A DNA stretch of 12,906 bases, taken from the NCBI GenBank assembly GCA_020429465.1, contig JAGQLH010000023.1, forward strand, positions 2,967 to 15,872, given 5' to 3'. Positions 1-7,003 of this stretch are shown piece by piece. The stretch comes from Candidatus Dojkabacteria bacterium. Lineage in GTDB: Bacteria; Patescibacteriota; Dojkabacteria; B142; WJKM01. The position numbers and the translations under genes are program-made. How positions within the stretch are numbered: the stretch's first letter is position 1; every line of letters begins with the position of its first letter. Below the pieces are notes generated by a model that had not been told where the DNA came from, ran no database searches, and was given only the letters and a program-made list of their open reading frames with translations.

Positions 1-6
1 TTTTTA

Positions 7-41
7 TGCACAATAGATACTATTCATTTCTCTATTGTACA
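7..41. repeat. Inverted repeat downstream of aspS
   Basis: Arms TGCACAATAGA (7-17) and TCTATTGTACA (31-41) pair over 11 positions with one G.U, around a 13-nt loop. It lies 28 nt past the aspS stop. The minus-strand transcript would fold here but is followed by an A-rich rather than a T-rich run, so it is not a standard intrinsic terminator. It could protect the mRNA 3' end, or be an operator or half of a terminator for whatever lies left of the window. Confidence 0.5.
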
Positions 42-69
42 CAAAACTGCGCACCCAGTCTCGATTTCT

Positions 70-1965
70 TTATGCTTTTAGAACATCTACCAGCTCTGGC
101 TTTACAATATCAACAAGATCTTTACTATTCATAATTACTGATTCAGTCTGTACTCCGCAGTTGAACGCCGCACGTTCTTCATCAAGAATAGTTTTCTCAA
201 AATAGGTCGGAAGATTCATAATTGAACCAAATGGAGGTACTCCACCAATAATTACTTTATATTTTTTTTCAATAACTTCTGGCTTTTCGAATTCACACGC
301 TTCTCCAACTACCGCTTTAACTTTTTTCATATCAACTTTTGCATGTGCAGGTACATTAAATTGATAATTTTCCCCTGACTTCTTCCCTTTCAAAATTAAT
401 GCTTTTATCCCCTCCTCCATTCTTGTCCCACGAGTTGCTGCAGAGTCTTCTGATGTTGGTGTAGGTTCATGAACTGCATGATCATACTCTTTACCACTTT
501 TTTCTAGTAACGCTAGCACTTTATCCCTTAGCCTTTCCCCTACTACCTTTTCTGGAGCTGCTTCTTCACTTCCTTCTACAATAAGCCCCAATTCTTGTAA
601 TTGTTCTTTACTTATTTCTGTAGGTGCTTCCATTACTGCAGTGTTTCCCTTGTATGTCATTGGAAATGGAATAACTTCTTTAATAGATGTTTCCCCTGCA
701 AGAATAGCAACTAACCGATCGAAGCCGAAAGCAATTCCTCCATGTGGAGGAGTTCCAAGCTCAAATGCACGCAACATATGTCCGATATTTGCTTCGATCT
801 CTTTCTCTCCATAGCCCATGATTTCATATGTTTTTCTTAGTATTTCTGGACGATGAGCACGTATACTACCTCCACCTGCTTCCCACCCATTACATACCAA
901 ATCGTACTGTGTGGTAAGGATTTTTCCTATGTTCTTTTTCTCCATATGCCATTCAAGATGTTCTTCTTTTGGCATGCTGAATGGATTATGTGTAAACGTC
1001 CACCCACTTTTTCCATCCCTAACTTCTGCAGCATCATCAATATCTACTTCTTTAAAGAATGGGAAATCAACTACCCATGCAAATGCCAGGGTACCATCCT
1101 TCTTTTCTTCTTCTGAACGTAAATCAAATTTATCTTCTCCAAATTCTTTGATCGCTTGATCGTATGTGTAGACAGGGAAATTTTCTTTTTGCAACTTTCC
1201 ACCTACTTCTTTTACTGCCTTCTTAATTACAGTTTCTAATAACTCCATAATCTCATCTCGAGTTGTATAACTTACCTCCAAGTCAACTTGGGTAAATTCA
1301 AATCCACGGTCTGCACGTAGATTTTCATCACGTAAACACCGAGCTAGTTGGAAATATCTATCTATCCCTCCAGACATAAGTATCTGCTTATACTGTTGAG
1401 GACTCTGCGGAAGAGAGTAAAATTTACCTGGATACATTCGTGAAGGAACTACAAAATCTCGTGCTCCTTCCATTGTCGCTTGAGTGAGTAGCGGAGTCTC
1501 TACTTCAATAAAATCTTGTTCATAGAGCGCATTTCTAATAGATTGAGCAAATTTTGAGCGTAATCGCATATTTTTTGCCATACGTTCTCTTCGCATATCA
1601 ACGTATCGGTATTTAAGTCTCATCTCCTCATTTACATCATACCCATCTCCCTGAACTGGAATTGGTATTGGTTCTGATTTATTTAATACCTTAAACGATT
1701 CAATTTCTATCTCTACTGTCCCAGTTTCCATTTCTTTGTTCACCATATTCTCTGGTCGTGCTTGTATTACTCCCTGAATCTCAAGTACTGACTCTACAGT
1801 CACATCTTTCATTTTTCCGGCATATACGCACTGAACAATTCCGGTTTTATCTCGAAGATCCATAAAGGTTATCTTCCCATGTCCTCGAGAACTATCTACC
1901 CAACCTTTAAGCGTAACTTTTTCCCCTACGAGCTTTGGAGTTTCAGTAATTAATGTTCGTTTCAT
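70..1965 (-). CDS. aspS: Aspartyl-tRNA synthetase with C-terminal YbaK-type deacylase-like domain, lacking the GAD insertion
   Basis: Charges tRNA-Asp with aspartate (class II, cytosolic). The 631 residues run: OB-fold anticodon-binding domain (about 1-105); class II core with motif 1 near 152-160 (EVETPLL), motif 2 near 205-230 (RDENLRADR, then EFTQVDLE) and motif 3 near 410-422 (GIAFGFDRL); linker; then a YbaK/EbsC-INS-like domain (about 475-631) with H499, the conserved lysine in GIKAL (K521) and GGVPPFG (574-580). Two things are odd. Only about 15 residues separate DLR (281-283) from WVVDFP, where bacterial AspRS normally has the roughly 130-residue GAD domain. The deacylase-like tail is not part of standard AspRS. 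His29 sits where non-discriminating AspRSs carry His, so it may also make Asp-tRNA-Asn. No Shine-Dalgarno precedes the ATG. Expression is probably set by the T-box upstream. The identity is certain; the tail's activity is inferred. Confidence 0.97.
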   Translation of the reverse strand: MKRTLITETPKLVGEKVTLKGWVDSSRGHGKITFMDLRDKTGIVQCVYAGKMKDVTVESVLEIQGVIQARPENMVNKEMETGTVEIEIESFKVLNKSEPIPIPVQGDGYDVNEEMRLKYRYVDMRRERMAKNMRLRSKFAQSIRNALYEQDFIEVETPLLTQATMEGARDFVVPSRMYPGKFYSLPQSPQQYKQILMSGGIDRYFQLARCLRDENLRADRGFEFTQVDLEVSYTTRDEIMELLETVIKKAVKEVGGKLQKENFPVYTYDQAIKEFGEDKFDLRSEEEKKDGTLAFAWVVDFPFFKEVDIDDAAEVRDGKSGWTFTHNPFSMPKEEHLEWHMEKKNIGKILTTQYDLVCNGWEAGGGSIRAHRPEILRKTYEIMGYGEKEIEANIGHMLRAFELGTPPHGGIAFGFDRLVAILAGETSIKEVIPFPMTYKGNTAVMEAPTEISKEQLQELGLIVEGSEEAAPEKVVGERLRDKVLALLEKSGKEYDHAVHEPTPTSEDSAATRGTRMEEGIKALILKGKKSGENYQFNVPAHAKVDMKKVKAVVGEACEFEKPEVIEKKYKVIIGGVPPFGSIMNLPTYFEKTILDEERAAFNCGVQTESVIMNSKDLVDIVKPELVDVLKA

Positions 1966-2111
1966 TTTTTCTAATTATTACATATAAAAATATTATCTAA
2001 GAAAATACTCACTATAAATCCCAATAGCATCAATCGGCGTCCTTACAGGTTCTTGGTATTCGTTTTTGTTGTTTTGGAATATTCTGATGCAACATTACAG
2101 TTTATAAAAAT
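1966..2111 (-). other. Distal untranslated leader of aspS, after the T-box terminator
   Basis: These 146 nt between the terminator T-tract and the aspS ATG hold no credible gene. The leader RNA contains ACGAAUACCAAGAACCU (plus 2047-2063), nearly complementary to the terminator's 5' strand, and a second copy of CGCCGATT (plus 2032-2039), which also occurs in the antiterminator (plus 2167-2174). A short hairpin CCGAT/ATTGG lies around 2021-2037. No clear promoter or ribosome-binding site was found. Confidence 0.55.
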
Positions 2112-2163
2112 AAAAAAAGTCCCTAGTATCTACATAGCTAAACTACACAAATACCAAGGACCT
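2047..2163. repeat. Long-spaced inverted repeat linking terminator 5' strand and distal aspS leader
   Basis: Arms are AGGTTCTTGGTATTCGT (2047-2063) and ACAAATACCAAGGACCT (2147-2163), 83 nt apart. In the minus-strand RNA they pair over 17 positions with one C.A mismatch and one U.G pair. The right arm contains the strand shared by the T-box antiterminator and terminator, so a read-through transcript could refold around a third partner. Confidence 0.65.
2112..2162 (-). terminator. Intrinsic terminator of the aspS T-box
   Basis: In minus orientation, GGTCCTTGGTATTTGTGTAG (2162-2143) pairs along all 20 positions, counting G.U pairs, with CTATGTAGATACTAGGGACT (2137-2118). The loop is 5 nt (2142-2138) and is followed by seven T (2118-2112). 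The first eight stem bases overlap the antiterminator, as expected for a transcription-attenuating T-box. Confidence 0.92.
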
Positions 2164-2285
2164 TAAAATCGGCGGTGCCACCTTGCTTCCCTCCAAAAAA
2201 TAATAATGAAGGACACTTTCTATACTTTTATTATTTTGTTGTCACATTTTTACTGGCTTTCAGAATTCCAGATTGCTGTTGCAGA

Positions 2286-2291
2286 ATTATA
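2286..2291 (-). promoter_or_regulatory. Possible -10 box at the start of the aspS leader
   Basis: A perfect TATAAT lies 8 nt after the trhO stop. The best upstream hexamer (TGTTCA at 16 nt) is a weak -35. A start from this promoter would remove the 5' strand of the proposed stem I. Either this is not the promoter and the T-box is transcribed from further upstream, or the stem I model is wrong. Confidence 0.3.
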
Positions 2292-2298
2292 ACAAAAT

Positions 2299-3243
2299 CT
2301 ACGCTATTGAACATGCATTTGCTTGGACATGTTCTACATTTTTATATGCTCGTAATTCTGGGTGCTCTTGAATTGCACTCTGGCATGCTTCAGAGCAGGT
2401 ATTGTCATGCTTTTCACTACAAGATTCACAACAAATTATCTGCTTGTTACACTTCGAATTATGGCAATTTATAAAACGAGCGACTTTCTCTTTGCAATGA
2501 TAACATTCACTTATCACAGATGGATCTACATTATTTACCGGTATATGAACTCGCCCATCAAATACATACATTTCTCCTTCAAAGTGTTTTCCACCTGTTA
2601 GATCACTATACCTATGAATACCCCCGTGTAACTGTCGAACATTTTTAAATCCTTCTTCCTTCAAAAATGCCGAAAATTTTTCACATCGGATTCCACCTGT
2701 GCAATAGGTAACTACTTGCTTATCTTTTACATCATCTAGTTCTCCATTCCTAATTAATTCTGGAATTTCTCTAAATGCCTTCACATCAAAAATTTTCGCA
2801 TTCTTAAACTTCCCTATACGAGCTTCATATTCGTTTCGAGCATCTATTATTATGAAATCCTCATCATTCTCATATAAGTTTAGCAATTCTTCTGGTTCAA
2901 TATACTCAGCAGTATTATCTATATTTACATCTTTACCAGATTTCTTTACCCCTAATGTCACTACCTCATCTCGAACAACCACCCGTAGCTTTGGGAATAC
3001 ATCACCATCTGAAGCAGAAATTTTCCATTCTATAGACTCCAATCCAGGATATTCATTTGTTTCTTTCATGTATTCATCTGTAGCTTCTTTTGAACCTGAT
3101 AACGTACCATTTATACCTTCTTCAGATATAAGAATACGTCCTTTAAGGCCAAGTCGTTTACATAAAGCCCTCTGATGATCCCTAAGAATTTCAGGTTCCT
3201 CAATTTTTGTATAGAGATAGTAAAGTAATACTGTTTTTTTCAT
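2299..3243 (-). CDS. trhO: tRNA uridine(34) hydroxylase TrhO (rhodanese family, YceA-type)
   Basis: Catalyses oxygen-dependent hydroxylation of U34 in certain tRNAs to 5-hydroxyuridine, a wobble modification. The 314-residue product has the family layout: an N-terminal acylphosphatase-like domain (ILISEEGINGTLSG, about 36-49), a rhodanese domain with IIIDARNEYE (about 131-140) and active-site C181 in YCTGGIRCEK, and a C-terminal cysteine-rich segment with nine Cys between about 247 and 287 (CYHC, CNKQIICC), as in the Bacillus-type proteins. A TTG at 3264 would add seven residues, but the ATG at 3243 gives the family's usual start (MKKTVLLYYLY). It lies 53 nt after the oxidoreductase beta gene and just before the aspS T-box, so it probably shares the upstream operon. 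No Shine-Dalgarno is visible. Confidence 0.93.
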   Translation of the reverse strand: MKKTVLLYYLYTKIEEPEILRDHQRALCKRLGLKGRILISEEGINGTLSGSKEATDEYMKETNEYPGLESIEWKISASDGDVFPKLRVVVRDEVVTLGVKKSGKDVNIDNTAEYIEPEELLNLYENDEDFIIIDARNEYEARIGKFKNAKIFDVKAFREIPELIRNGELDDVKDKQVVTYCTGGIRCEKFSAFLKEEGFKNVRQLHGGIHRYSDLTGGKHFEGEMYVFDGRVHIPVNNVDPSVISECYHCKEKVARFINCHNSKCNKQIICCESCSEKHDNTCSEACQSAIQEHPELRAYKNVEHVQANACSIA

Positions 3244-3296
3244 GATGTATTTAACGAATAACAAACTACGGTTAGAATTTTAACATAGATTCTCTA

Positions 3297-4184
3297 CTAT
3301 CGGAACGCTTGAGTGAACTCATCAACACTTGATTTTTGAACCTCATCTACCAATTGCGTTGTATATGCTTTCCGATTCAACTGCTTTGAAAGGAAATCCT
3401 TTTTATTAAGATTCTGAAAAAGTACTCCAGTCGCAATCTTGTCGTTTGAGATCGATGCGACTCGCCTTGCATCAGCTAATGAAAATCTATCATAATGTGA
3501 ATCTTTTGTGACATCGTACACTCGCTCCATATACCATTCATGCGGTGTAGCTTTATTGTACGTTGGGCAATCTTGTAGAATTTCTATAAAACTAAATCCT
3601 GTATGTCTCATACCAGCCCGGATCACCTCGGTCATATGAGGAACATAACCAGAGAATGAACGTGCAACGAATGTAGGTTCCAAACTAAGAACAAAATCAA
3701 CGGGGTTAATAACGGTAGCCGTAACTCCATCTGGAGATGCATGCATCGGTGTATCCTGAGGTGTAGTTGTTGATGCCTGTCCGGTAGTTAAACCATAGTT
3801 TCTATTGTTGTGTAAGATAAATGTCATATTGTAATTTGAGCGAACAGCATGGACCAAATGTCCAATTCCTTCACTTAATGTACCCCCATCTCCTCCAAAA
3901 GCAATAACTTCTATATTCTGATTTGCCATAGCCGCTCCTGAGGCGAAAGCTATGATTCTTCCATGCAATCCATGAACAGCATATCCTCCTATTTTGTCCG
4001 AACCATTTCCATGACATCCTACATCAAAGCATAATAATGTGTCTTTTGGTGCAACATTCTCAGCAACAAGCGCGCGCTTAACAGCAGCATGAATACCATA
4101 ATTTCCGCACGCAGTACACCACGTATAAAGCTCGTCGGAGAAATAATCGCTATATTTGGTTGTGCAATTATTACAATTTGACAT
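3297..4184 (-). CDS. korB: 2-oxoacid:acceptor oxidoreductase, beta subunit (TPP and Fe-S)
   Basis: The beta chain of a 2-oxoacid:ferredoxin/flavodoxin oxidoreductase binds thiamine diphosphate and one [4Fe-4S] cluster, converting a 2-oxoacid plus CoA to acyl-CoA and CO2 with two low-potential electrons. The 295 residues (family usual about 280-300) show WCTACGNYGI (C23, C26), C57 in DVGCHG and C206 in ILQDCPTYNK, the four cluster ligands expected in this family. The TPP/Mg motif GGDGGTLSEG starts near 97 and ends in HNNRNYGLTTGQ (125-136). The protein begins with an extra C4-x2-C7 pair of unknown meaning. The gene follows the alpha chain by 8 nt, so the two are cotranscribed. The fold cannot separate pyruvate, 2-oxoglutarate and branched-chain substrates; KorB is the closest broad type. 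Confidence 0.92.
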   Translation of the reverse strand: MSNCNNCTTKYSDYFSDELYTWCTACGNYGIHAAVKRALVAENVAPKDTLLCFDVGCHGNGSDKIGGYAVHGLHGRIIAFASGAAMANQNIEVIAFGGDGGTLSEGIGHLVHAVRSNYNMTFILHNNRNYGLTTGQASTTTPQDTPMHASPDGVTATVINPVDFVLSLEPTFVARSFSGYVPHMTEVIRAGMRHTGFSFIEILQDCPTYNKATPHEWYMERVYDVTKDSHYDRFSLADARRVASISNDKIATGVLFQNLNKKDFLSKQLNRKAYTTQLVDEVQKSSVDEFTQAFR

Positions 4185-4192
4185 GCGATTTC

Positions 4193-5929
4193 TTACTCAG
4201 AAATATAATCTAAAATATCCTCAATAAAAAACGGTCTTCCATCATACTTTAGAAGTCTATCATTAAACTCAAACCCTGTTTCCATTCGCACTAACTTACC
4301 AAACTGACTTTGATAATTTTGTTCAACAACAACTGATTTTTTAAACTGTTGAGACAATTTAAGTAACCACTCCGCCTTTAAAGGATAAATATATTCATAA
4401 TGTAGATATGAAATTTTTTTCTTCGAGTTTCCGTTTTGAATATAGGAAATAACGTCAACCATTGTATTCTTTGGACTTCCCCACCCCACAAATAACATAT
4501 CCCCTTCCTCTTCCCCATACAGAATTGGATCTGGGAATTCATTAAGAAGTGCAGTTTGTTTTTTCATTCTTTTTTCCATCATAGCTCGGACATCATCAGC
4601 TCGTTCTGTCAGTTTTCCATGTTCTACATGTTCATCACTATTCGCATTGTATGTCTGATCCGACTGTCCGGGTAGCCACCGAGGCGAGACACCAGTTTCT
4701 GTGAGTTTAAATCTGTCAGATGCCGTAATACCATCAGGTTTAGTAAGGCCTCTTTCTATCTCAATTGGTTCTGGAAGTGATGAACAATTAAATAATGATT
4801 CAGCAATTTGTTTCTCAGTTAATAGAATTACAGGAATTTGGTATCTTTCGGCAATATTAAACGCATGTTGGGTAAGCGTATATGCAGAAATCACATCACT
4901 TGCTGCAAGTACACACCGAGATGATTCCCCATGACCTGCATAAAGTGCCAAATTCAAGTCTGCCGCCGCTGTCCATGTTGGAACCCCAGTAGCTGGTCCA
5001 GGTCTTTGCGCAACTACACAAACGAAGGGAATTTCAGTAATCATTGCAAGTGAGAGCGTTTCAGTCATAAGATCAAAACCTCCACCAGAAGTTGCAACTA
5101 AAGCACGAGTTCCCATATGCATACTTCCCAGAGTCATTTGTGCTGCCGTAATCTCATCTTCAGCTTGTTTTACTAGTATGCCGGTTGAATGATACGTCTT
5201 TGACAGATATGAGAGTATTGAAGATGCTGGAGTCATCGGATAAGCGTAGTAAGCCCGGACTCCAGAAGCAATTGCCCCTAGAGCAATTGCTTGATTACCA
5301 GATAGTAATAAAGACTCCTTTTGAGATTCCTGCGGAACTAATATGTCGATTTTTTGAATTTGTTTATCAATATTTGACTGATATTCAAAGCCTACCGAAA
5401 GTAACTCAATATTCTTATCAAGAATATCTCTCCTCTTACCAAATTCTTCTTTAAATGCTTGCTCAAGAATACTGAAATCCTGCTTTATCATTCCCCAAAC
5501 TAATCCTATGAAGAATGTATTAACCATTATTTTCTTCCCTTTATGTTCAGTTATTATTTTTTTTACATCAATAAATTCAACATGAATTGCCTTATCTCGA
5601 ATGCGTTCTTCTTCTTCCTGAGAGAAATGAAAATTACTTACCCAATGGATGAGGACTCCTCCTTCATCAATCGAATCGAGGACTTCATGTACGGATCTCC
5701 TACTTAAGCACACTGCTATATCAACATTTTTAGATGAAGATTGTATAGATTGTGCAGCAATATCTATCTGATAATTCGCATAACCACCTTTAATAAGAGA
5801 TGGATACTCCCGATACCCAAATACAAAGTAACCAGAACGTTTGCAAGCTTTGGCTAAGAGTTCCCCGACAGAATTTACTCCTTGCCCAGATTCACCAGCT
5901 ATTTTTAAACGTAAACGTGTATTTTTCAT
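4193..5929 (-). CDS. korA: 2-oxoacid:acceptor oxidoreductase, fused gamma-alpha subunit
   Basis: Partner of the downstream beta chain. The 578-residue protein begins with the gamma (acceptor-side) domain, about 1-185, with GESGQGVNSVGELLA and YPSLIKGGYANYQ. The TPP pyrimidine-binding alpha domain starts near 205, with YAYPMTPAS (228-236) and QRPGPATGVPTWT near 308-320, where this family reads QRxGPSTGxPT. Domain II is at about 475-578 (FVGWGSPKN). This gamma-alpha fusion is the KorA-type arrangement of two-subunit enzymes. An in-frame GTG at 5962 would extend it 11 residues into the flavodoxin gene; the ATG at 5929, 2 nt after that gene's TAG, fits the domain start better. CoA-acylating 2-oxoacid oxidation is well supported; the actual substrate is not determined. 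Confidence 0.92.
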   Translation of the reverse strand: MKNTRLRLKIAGESGQGVNSVGELLAKACKRSGYFVFGYREYPSLIKGGYANYQIDIAAQSIQSSSKNVDIAVCLSRRSVHEVLDSIDEGGVLIHWVSNFHFSQEEEERIRDKAIHVEFIDVKKIITEHKGKKIMVNTFFIGLVWGMIKQDFSILEQAFKEEFGKRRDILDKNIELLSVGFEYQSNIDKQIQKIDILVPQESQKESLLLSGNQAIALGAIASGVRAYYAYPMTPASSILSYLSKTYHSTGILVKQAEDEITAAQMTLGSMHMGTRALVATSGGGFDLMTETLSLAMITEIPFVCVVAQRPGPATGVPTWTAAADLNLALYAGHGESSRCVLAASDVISAYTLTQHAFNIAERYQIPVILLTEKQIAESLFNCSSLPEPIEIERGLTKPDGITASDRFKLTETGVSPRWLPGQSDQTYNANSDEHVEHGKLTERADDVRAMMEKRMKKQTALLNEFPDPILYGEEEGDMLFVGWGSPKNTMVDVISYIQNGNSKKKISYLHYEYIYPLKAEWLLKLSQQFKKSVVVEQNYQSQFGKLVRMETGFEFNDRLLKYDGRPFFIEDILDYISE

Positions 5930-5931
5930 AA

Positions 5932-6378
5932 CTATATTTTTGATACTAATTCCAAAACCCACGGCCTTACTCGCTCATCAATTTGCCCCTGGGGTTCACC
6001 ATTTAATTTTAATGTTGGCAATAATTCCTCTCCTCCTTGGTTTATGAATGTTTTTTGTATACGATCAATACCTGCGCAAAACAATTCTGGTTCATATCGG
6101 GTATCACCAAGTCCTACAAATGCTGCCTTCTTACCATTCAATGACTGCTTACCCATAAATTCTAAAAATGGTAAAAAGTGAGGATTAATTTCCCCATGTT
6201 CCCAAGTAGATACTCCAAAGATAAAGTGTGTGCCCGATTCGAGGATATGTGTTGGCATTCGCTCTGCCCTAAAGAGCGTAGCTATATGACCAGCTTGAGA
6301 AATTTCATGCCTGCAGTAATCCATAACCAGCTCAGTATTACCGGAAACACTGGCATAGATTAAATAAAATGAAGTCAT
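5932..6378 (-). CDS. Flavodoxin (short-chain, FMN)
   Basis: A small soluble FMN electron carrier that can replace ferredoxin. The 148 residues are the normal short flavodoxin size. The FMN phosphate loop is seen in YASVSGNTE (8-16), a stacking Trp in GVSTWEHGEI (W59), and the 90s-loop motif VGLGDTRYE (88-96). The gene ends 2 nt before the oxidoreductase alpha chain and is the first of the cluster, so it is most likely that enzyme's dedicated electron acceptor or donor (inference from position). Other flavodoxin roles, such as activating radical enzymes, cannot be excluded. The leader is short, with no Shine-Dalgarno. Confidence 0.9.
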   Translation of the reverse strand: MTSFYLIYASVSGNTELVMDYCRHEISQAGHIATLFRAERMPTHILESGTHFIFGVSTWEHGEINPHFLPFLEFMGKQSLNGKKAAFVGLGDTRYEPELFCAGIDRIQKTFINQGGEELLPTLKLNGEPQGQIDERVRPWVLELVSKI

Positions 6379-6396
6379 TGGACAGTTTTTAACTTT

Positions 6397-6402
6397 ATTA
6401 TG
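6397..6402 (-). promoter_or_regulatory. Candidate -10 box for the flavodoxin-oxidoreductase operon
   Basis: CATAAT in minus orientation lies 18 nt before the flavodoxin ATG and would give a very short leader. The matching -35 (TTTTTG, 16 nt upstream) is poor. The 124-bp divergent gap to the plus-strand gene must hold both promoters, but nothing better stands out. Confidence 0.3.
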
Positions 6403-6502
6403 CGATATTCTACTTTAGCAAAAATTTTCCAGACACTCCAATCCCTTCTATGCAAAATCTGTAAAAGTTGGTAATATTATCCATAGATTAAAAATATTGC
6501 AT

Positions 6503-7003
6503 ATGGAAATTGAAAGAACTTATCGAAAAGAAGATTTTGATAGCCCGTTTCTTAAACTGAAACGAAAGGTGAGCGATCTCCTTGAGGCATTCAAACTACT
6601 TCCAAATCACAAAAAAGCTGTGGTAGTCATGCTACTTGTTGCTTTTATGGTACTTGTTATTGGAACACTCAGTATAGTTCTTGGATCTATTCATACATTC
6701 CAAGGTGATCCGGATGAATCCAGTGAGGAACTATTAGTAGAGGACCTGCAAAGCATTGACTCAGACATTGATGCAATCTTTGAAGATTATGACTTAAATT
6801 CCATAGAATCAGATGTAGAAGATATAGAAGATTTGTTTGAATCATACGAAACTGAATTGAGTAAAATCAATGCTTCACTCAATGATTTTATAATCCCTGC
6901 ATCATCACCTATTGCTAAAGATGAAGATGATGAAAACCGACGTGACATTCAAGTAGATGAAACAATAACTTTATCTGAAGAAAAACAAGATAATGAAGAA
7001 TAG
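6503..7003 (+). CDS. Acidic single-pass membrane protein, function unknown
   Basis: I do not recognise a family. The 166 residues comprise a basic cytoplasmic N-terminus (1-38), one strong transmembrane helix (about 39-64, VVVMLLVAFMVLVIG) and a long acidic C-terminal part rich in Asp, Glu and Ser. Its Leu/Ile spacing (about 75-130) suggests helices or a coiled coil, followed by a disordered, very acidic tail. The positive-inside rule puts the acidic part outside the cell. The ATG at 6503 is chosen over an in-frame TTG at 6497. The last 11 bases overlap the next gene, so the two are translationally coupled and probably act together at the cell surface. Confidence 0.8.
   Translation: MEIERTYRKEDFDSPFLKLKRKVSDLLEAFKLLPNHKKAVVVMLLVAFMVLVIGTLSIVLGSIHTFQGDPDESSEELLVEDLQSIDSDIDAIFEDYDLNSIESDVEDIEDLFESYETELSKINASLNDFIIPASSPIAKDEDDENRRDIQVDETITLSEEKQDNEE

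Larger units (their letters stand above)
2112..2298 (-). promoter_or_regulatory. T-box riboswitch (predicted tRNA-Asp sensing) controlling aspS
   Basis: T-box leaders bind uncharged tRNA and let transcription continue into a synthetase gene. Seen here, in transcript order: a candidate stem I base, ATTTTGTT (2298-2291) with AACAAAAT (2240-2233), with GAC (2243-2241) just before its 3' strand; a stem III hairpin, TCCTTC (2213-2208) with GAGGGA (2193-2188); an antiterminator, CAAGG (2185-2181), bulge TGGCACC (2180-2174), GCC (2173-2171), loop, GGT (2162-2160), CCTTG (2159-2155); then the terminator. The antiterminator's 3' strand is also the terminator's 5' strand, so the two folds are exclusive. 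UGGC in the bulge would pair with a tRNA 3' end GCCA, meaning discriminator G73, as in tRNA-Asp. GAC is an Asp codon and the target gene is aspS. Stem I is short and lacks a recognisable double T-loop, so the specifier call is weaker than the antiterminator call. Confidence 0.85.

Noticed and set aside
853..1159. Plus-strand open frames of 82-87 residues opposite aspS
   Set aside because: They are antisense shadows of a clearly conserved gene, with no start context and low-complexity hydrophobic content.
2175..2601. Plus-strand open frames opposite trhO and across the T-box
   Set aside because: They overlap the conserved TrhO coding strand and the riboswitch; composition is Phe/Cys/His-rich as expected for antisense reading of AT-rich DNA.
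5930..5962. GTG extension of the oxidoreductase alpha chain
   Set aside because: It would overlap the flavodoxin gene and add 11 residues not typical of the gamma domain; the ATG at 5929 is the better start.
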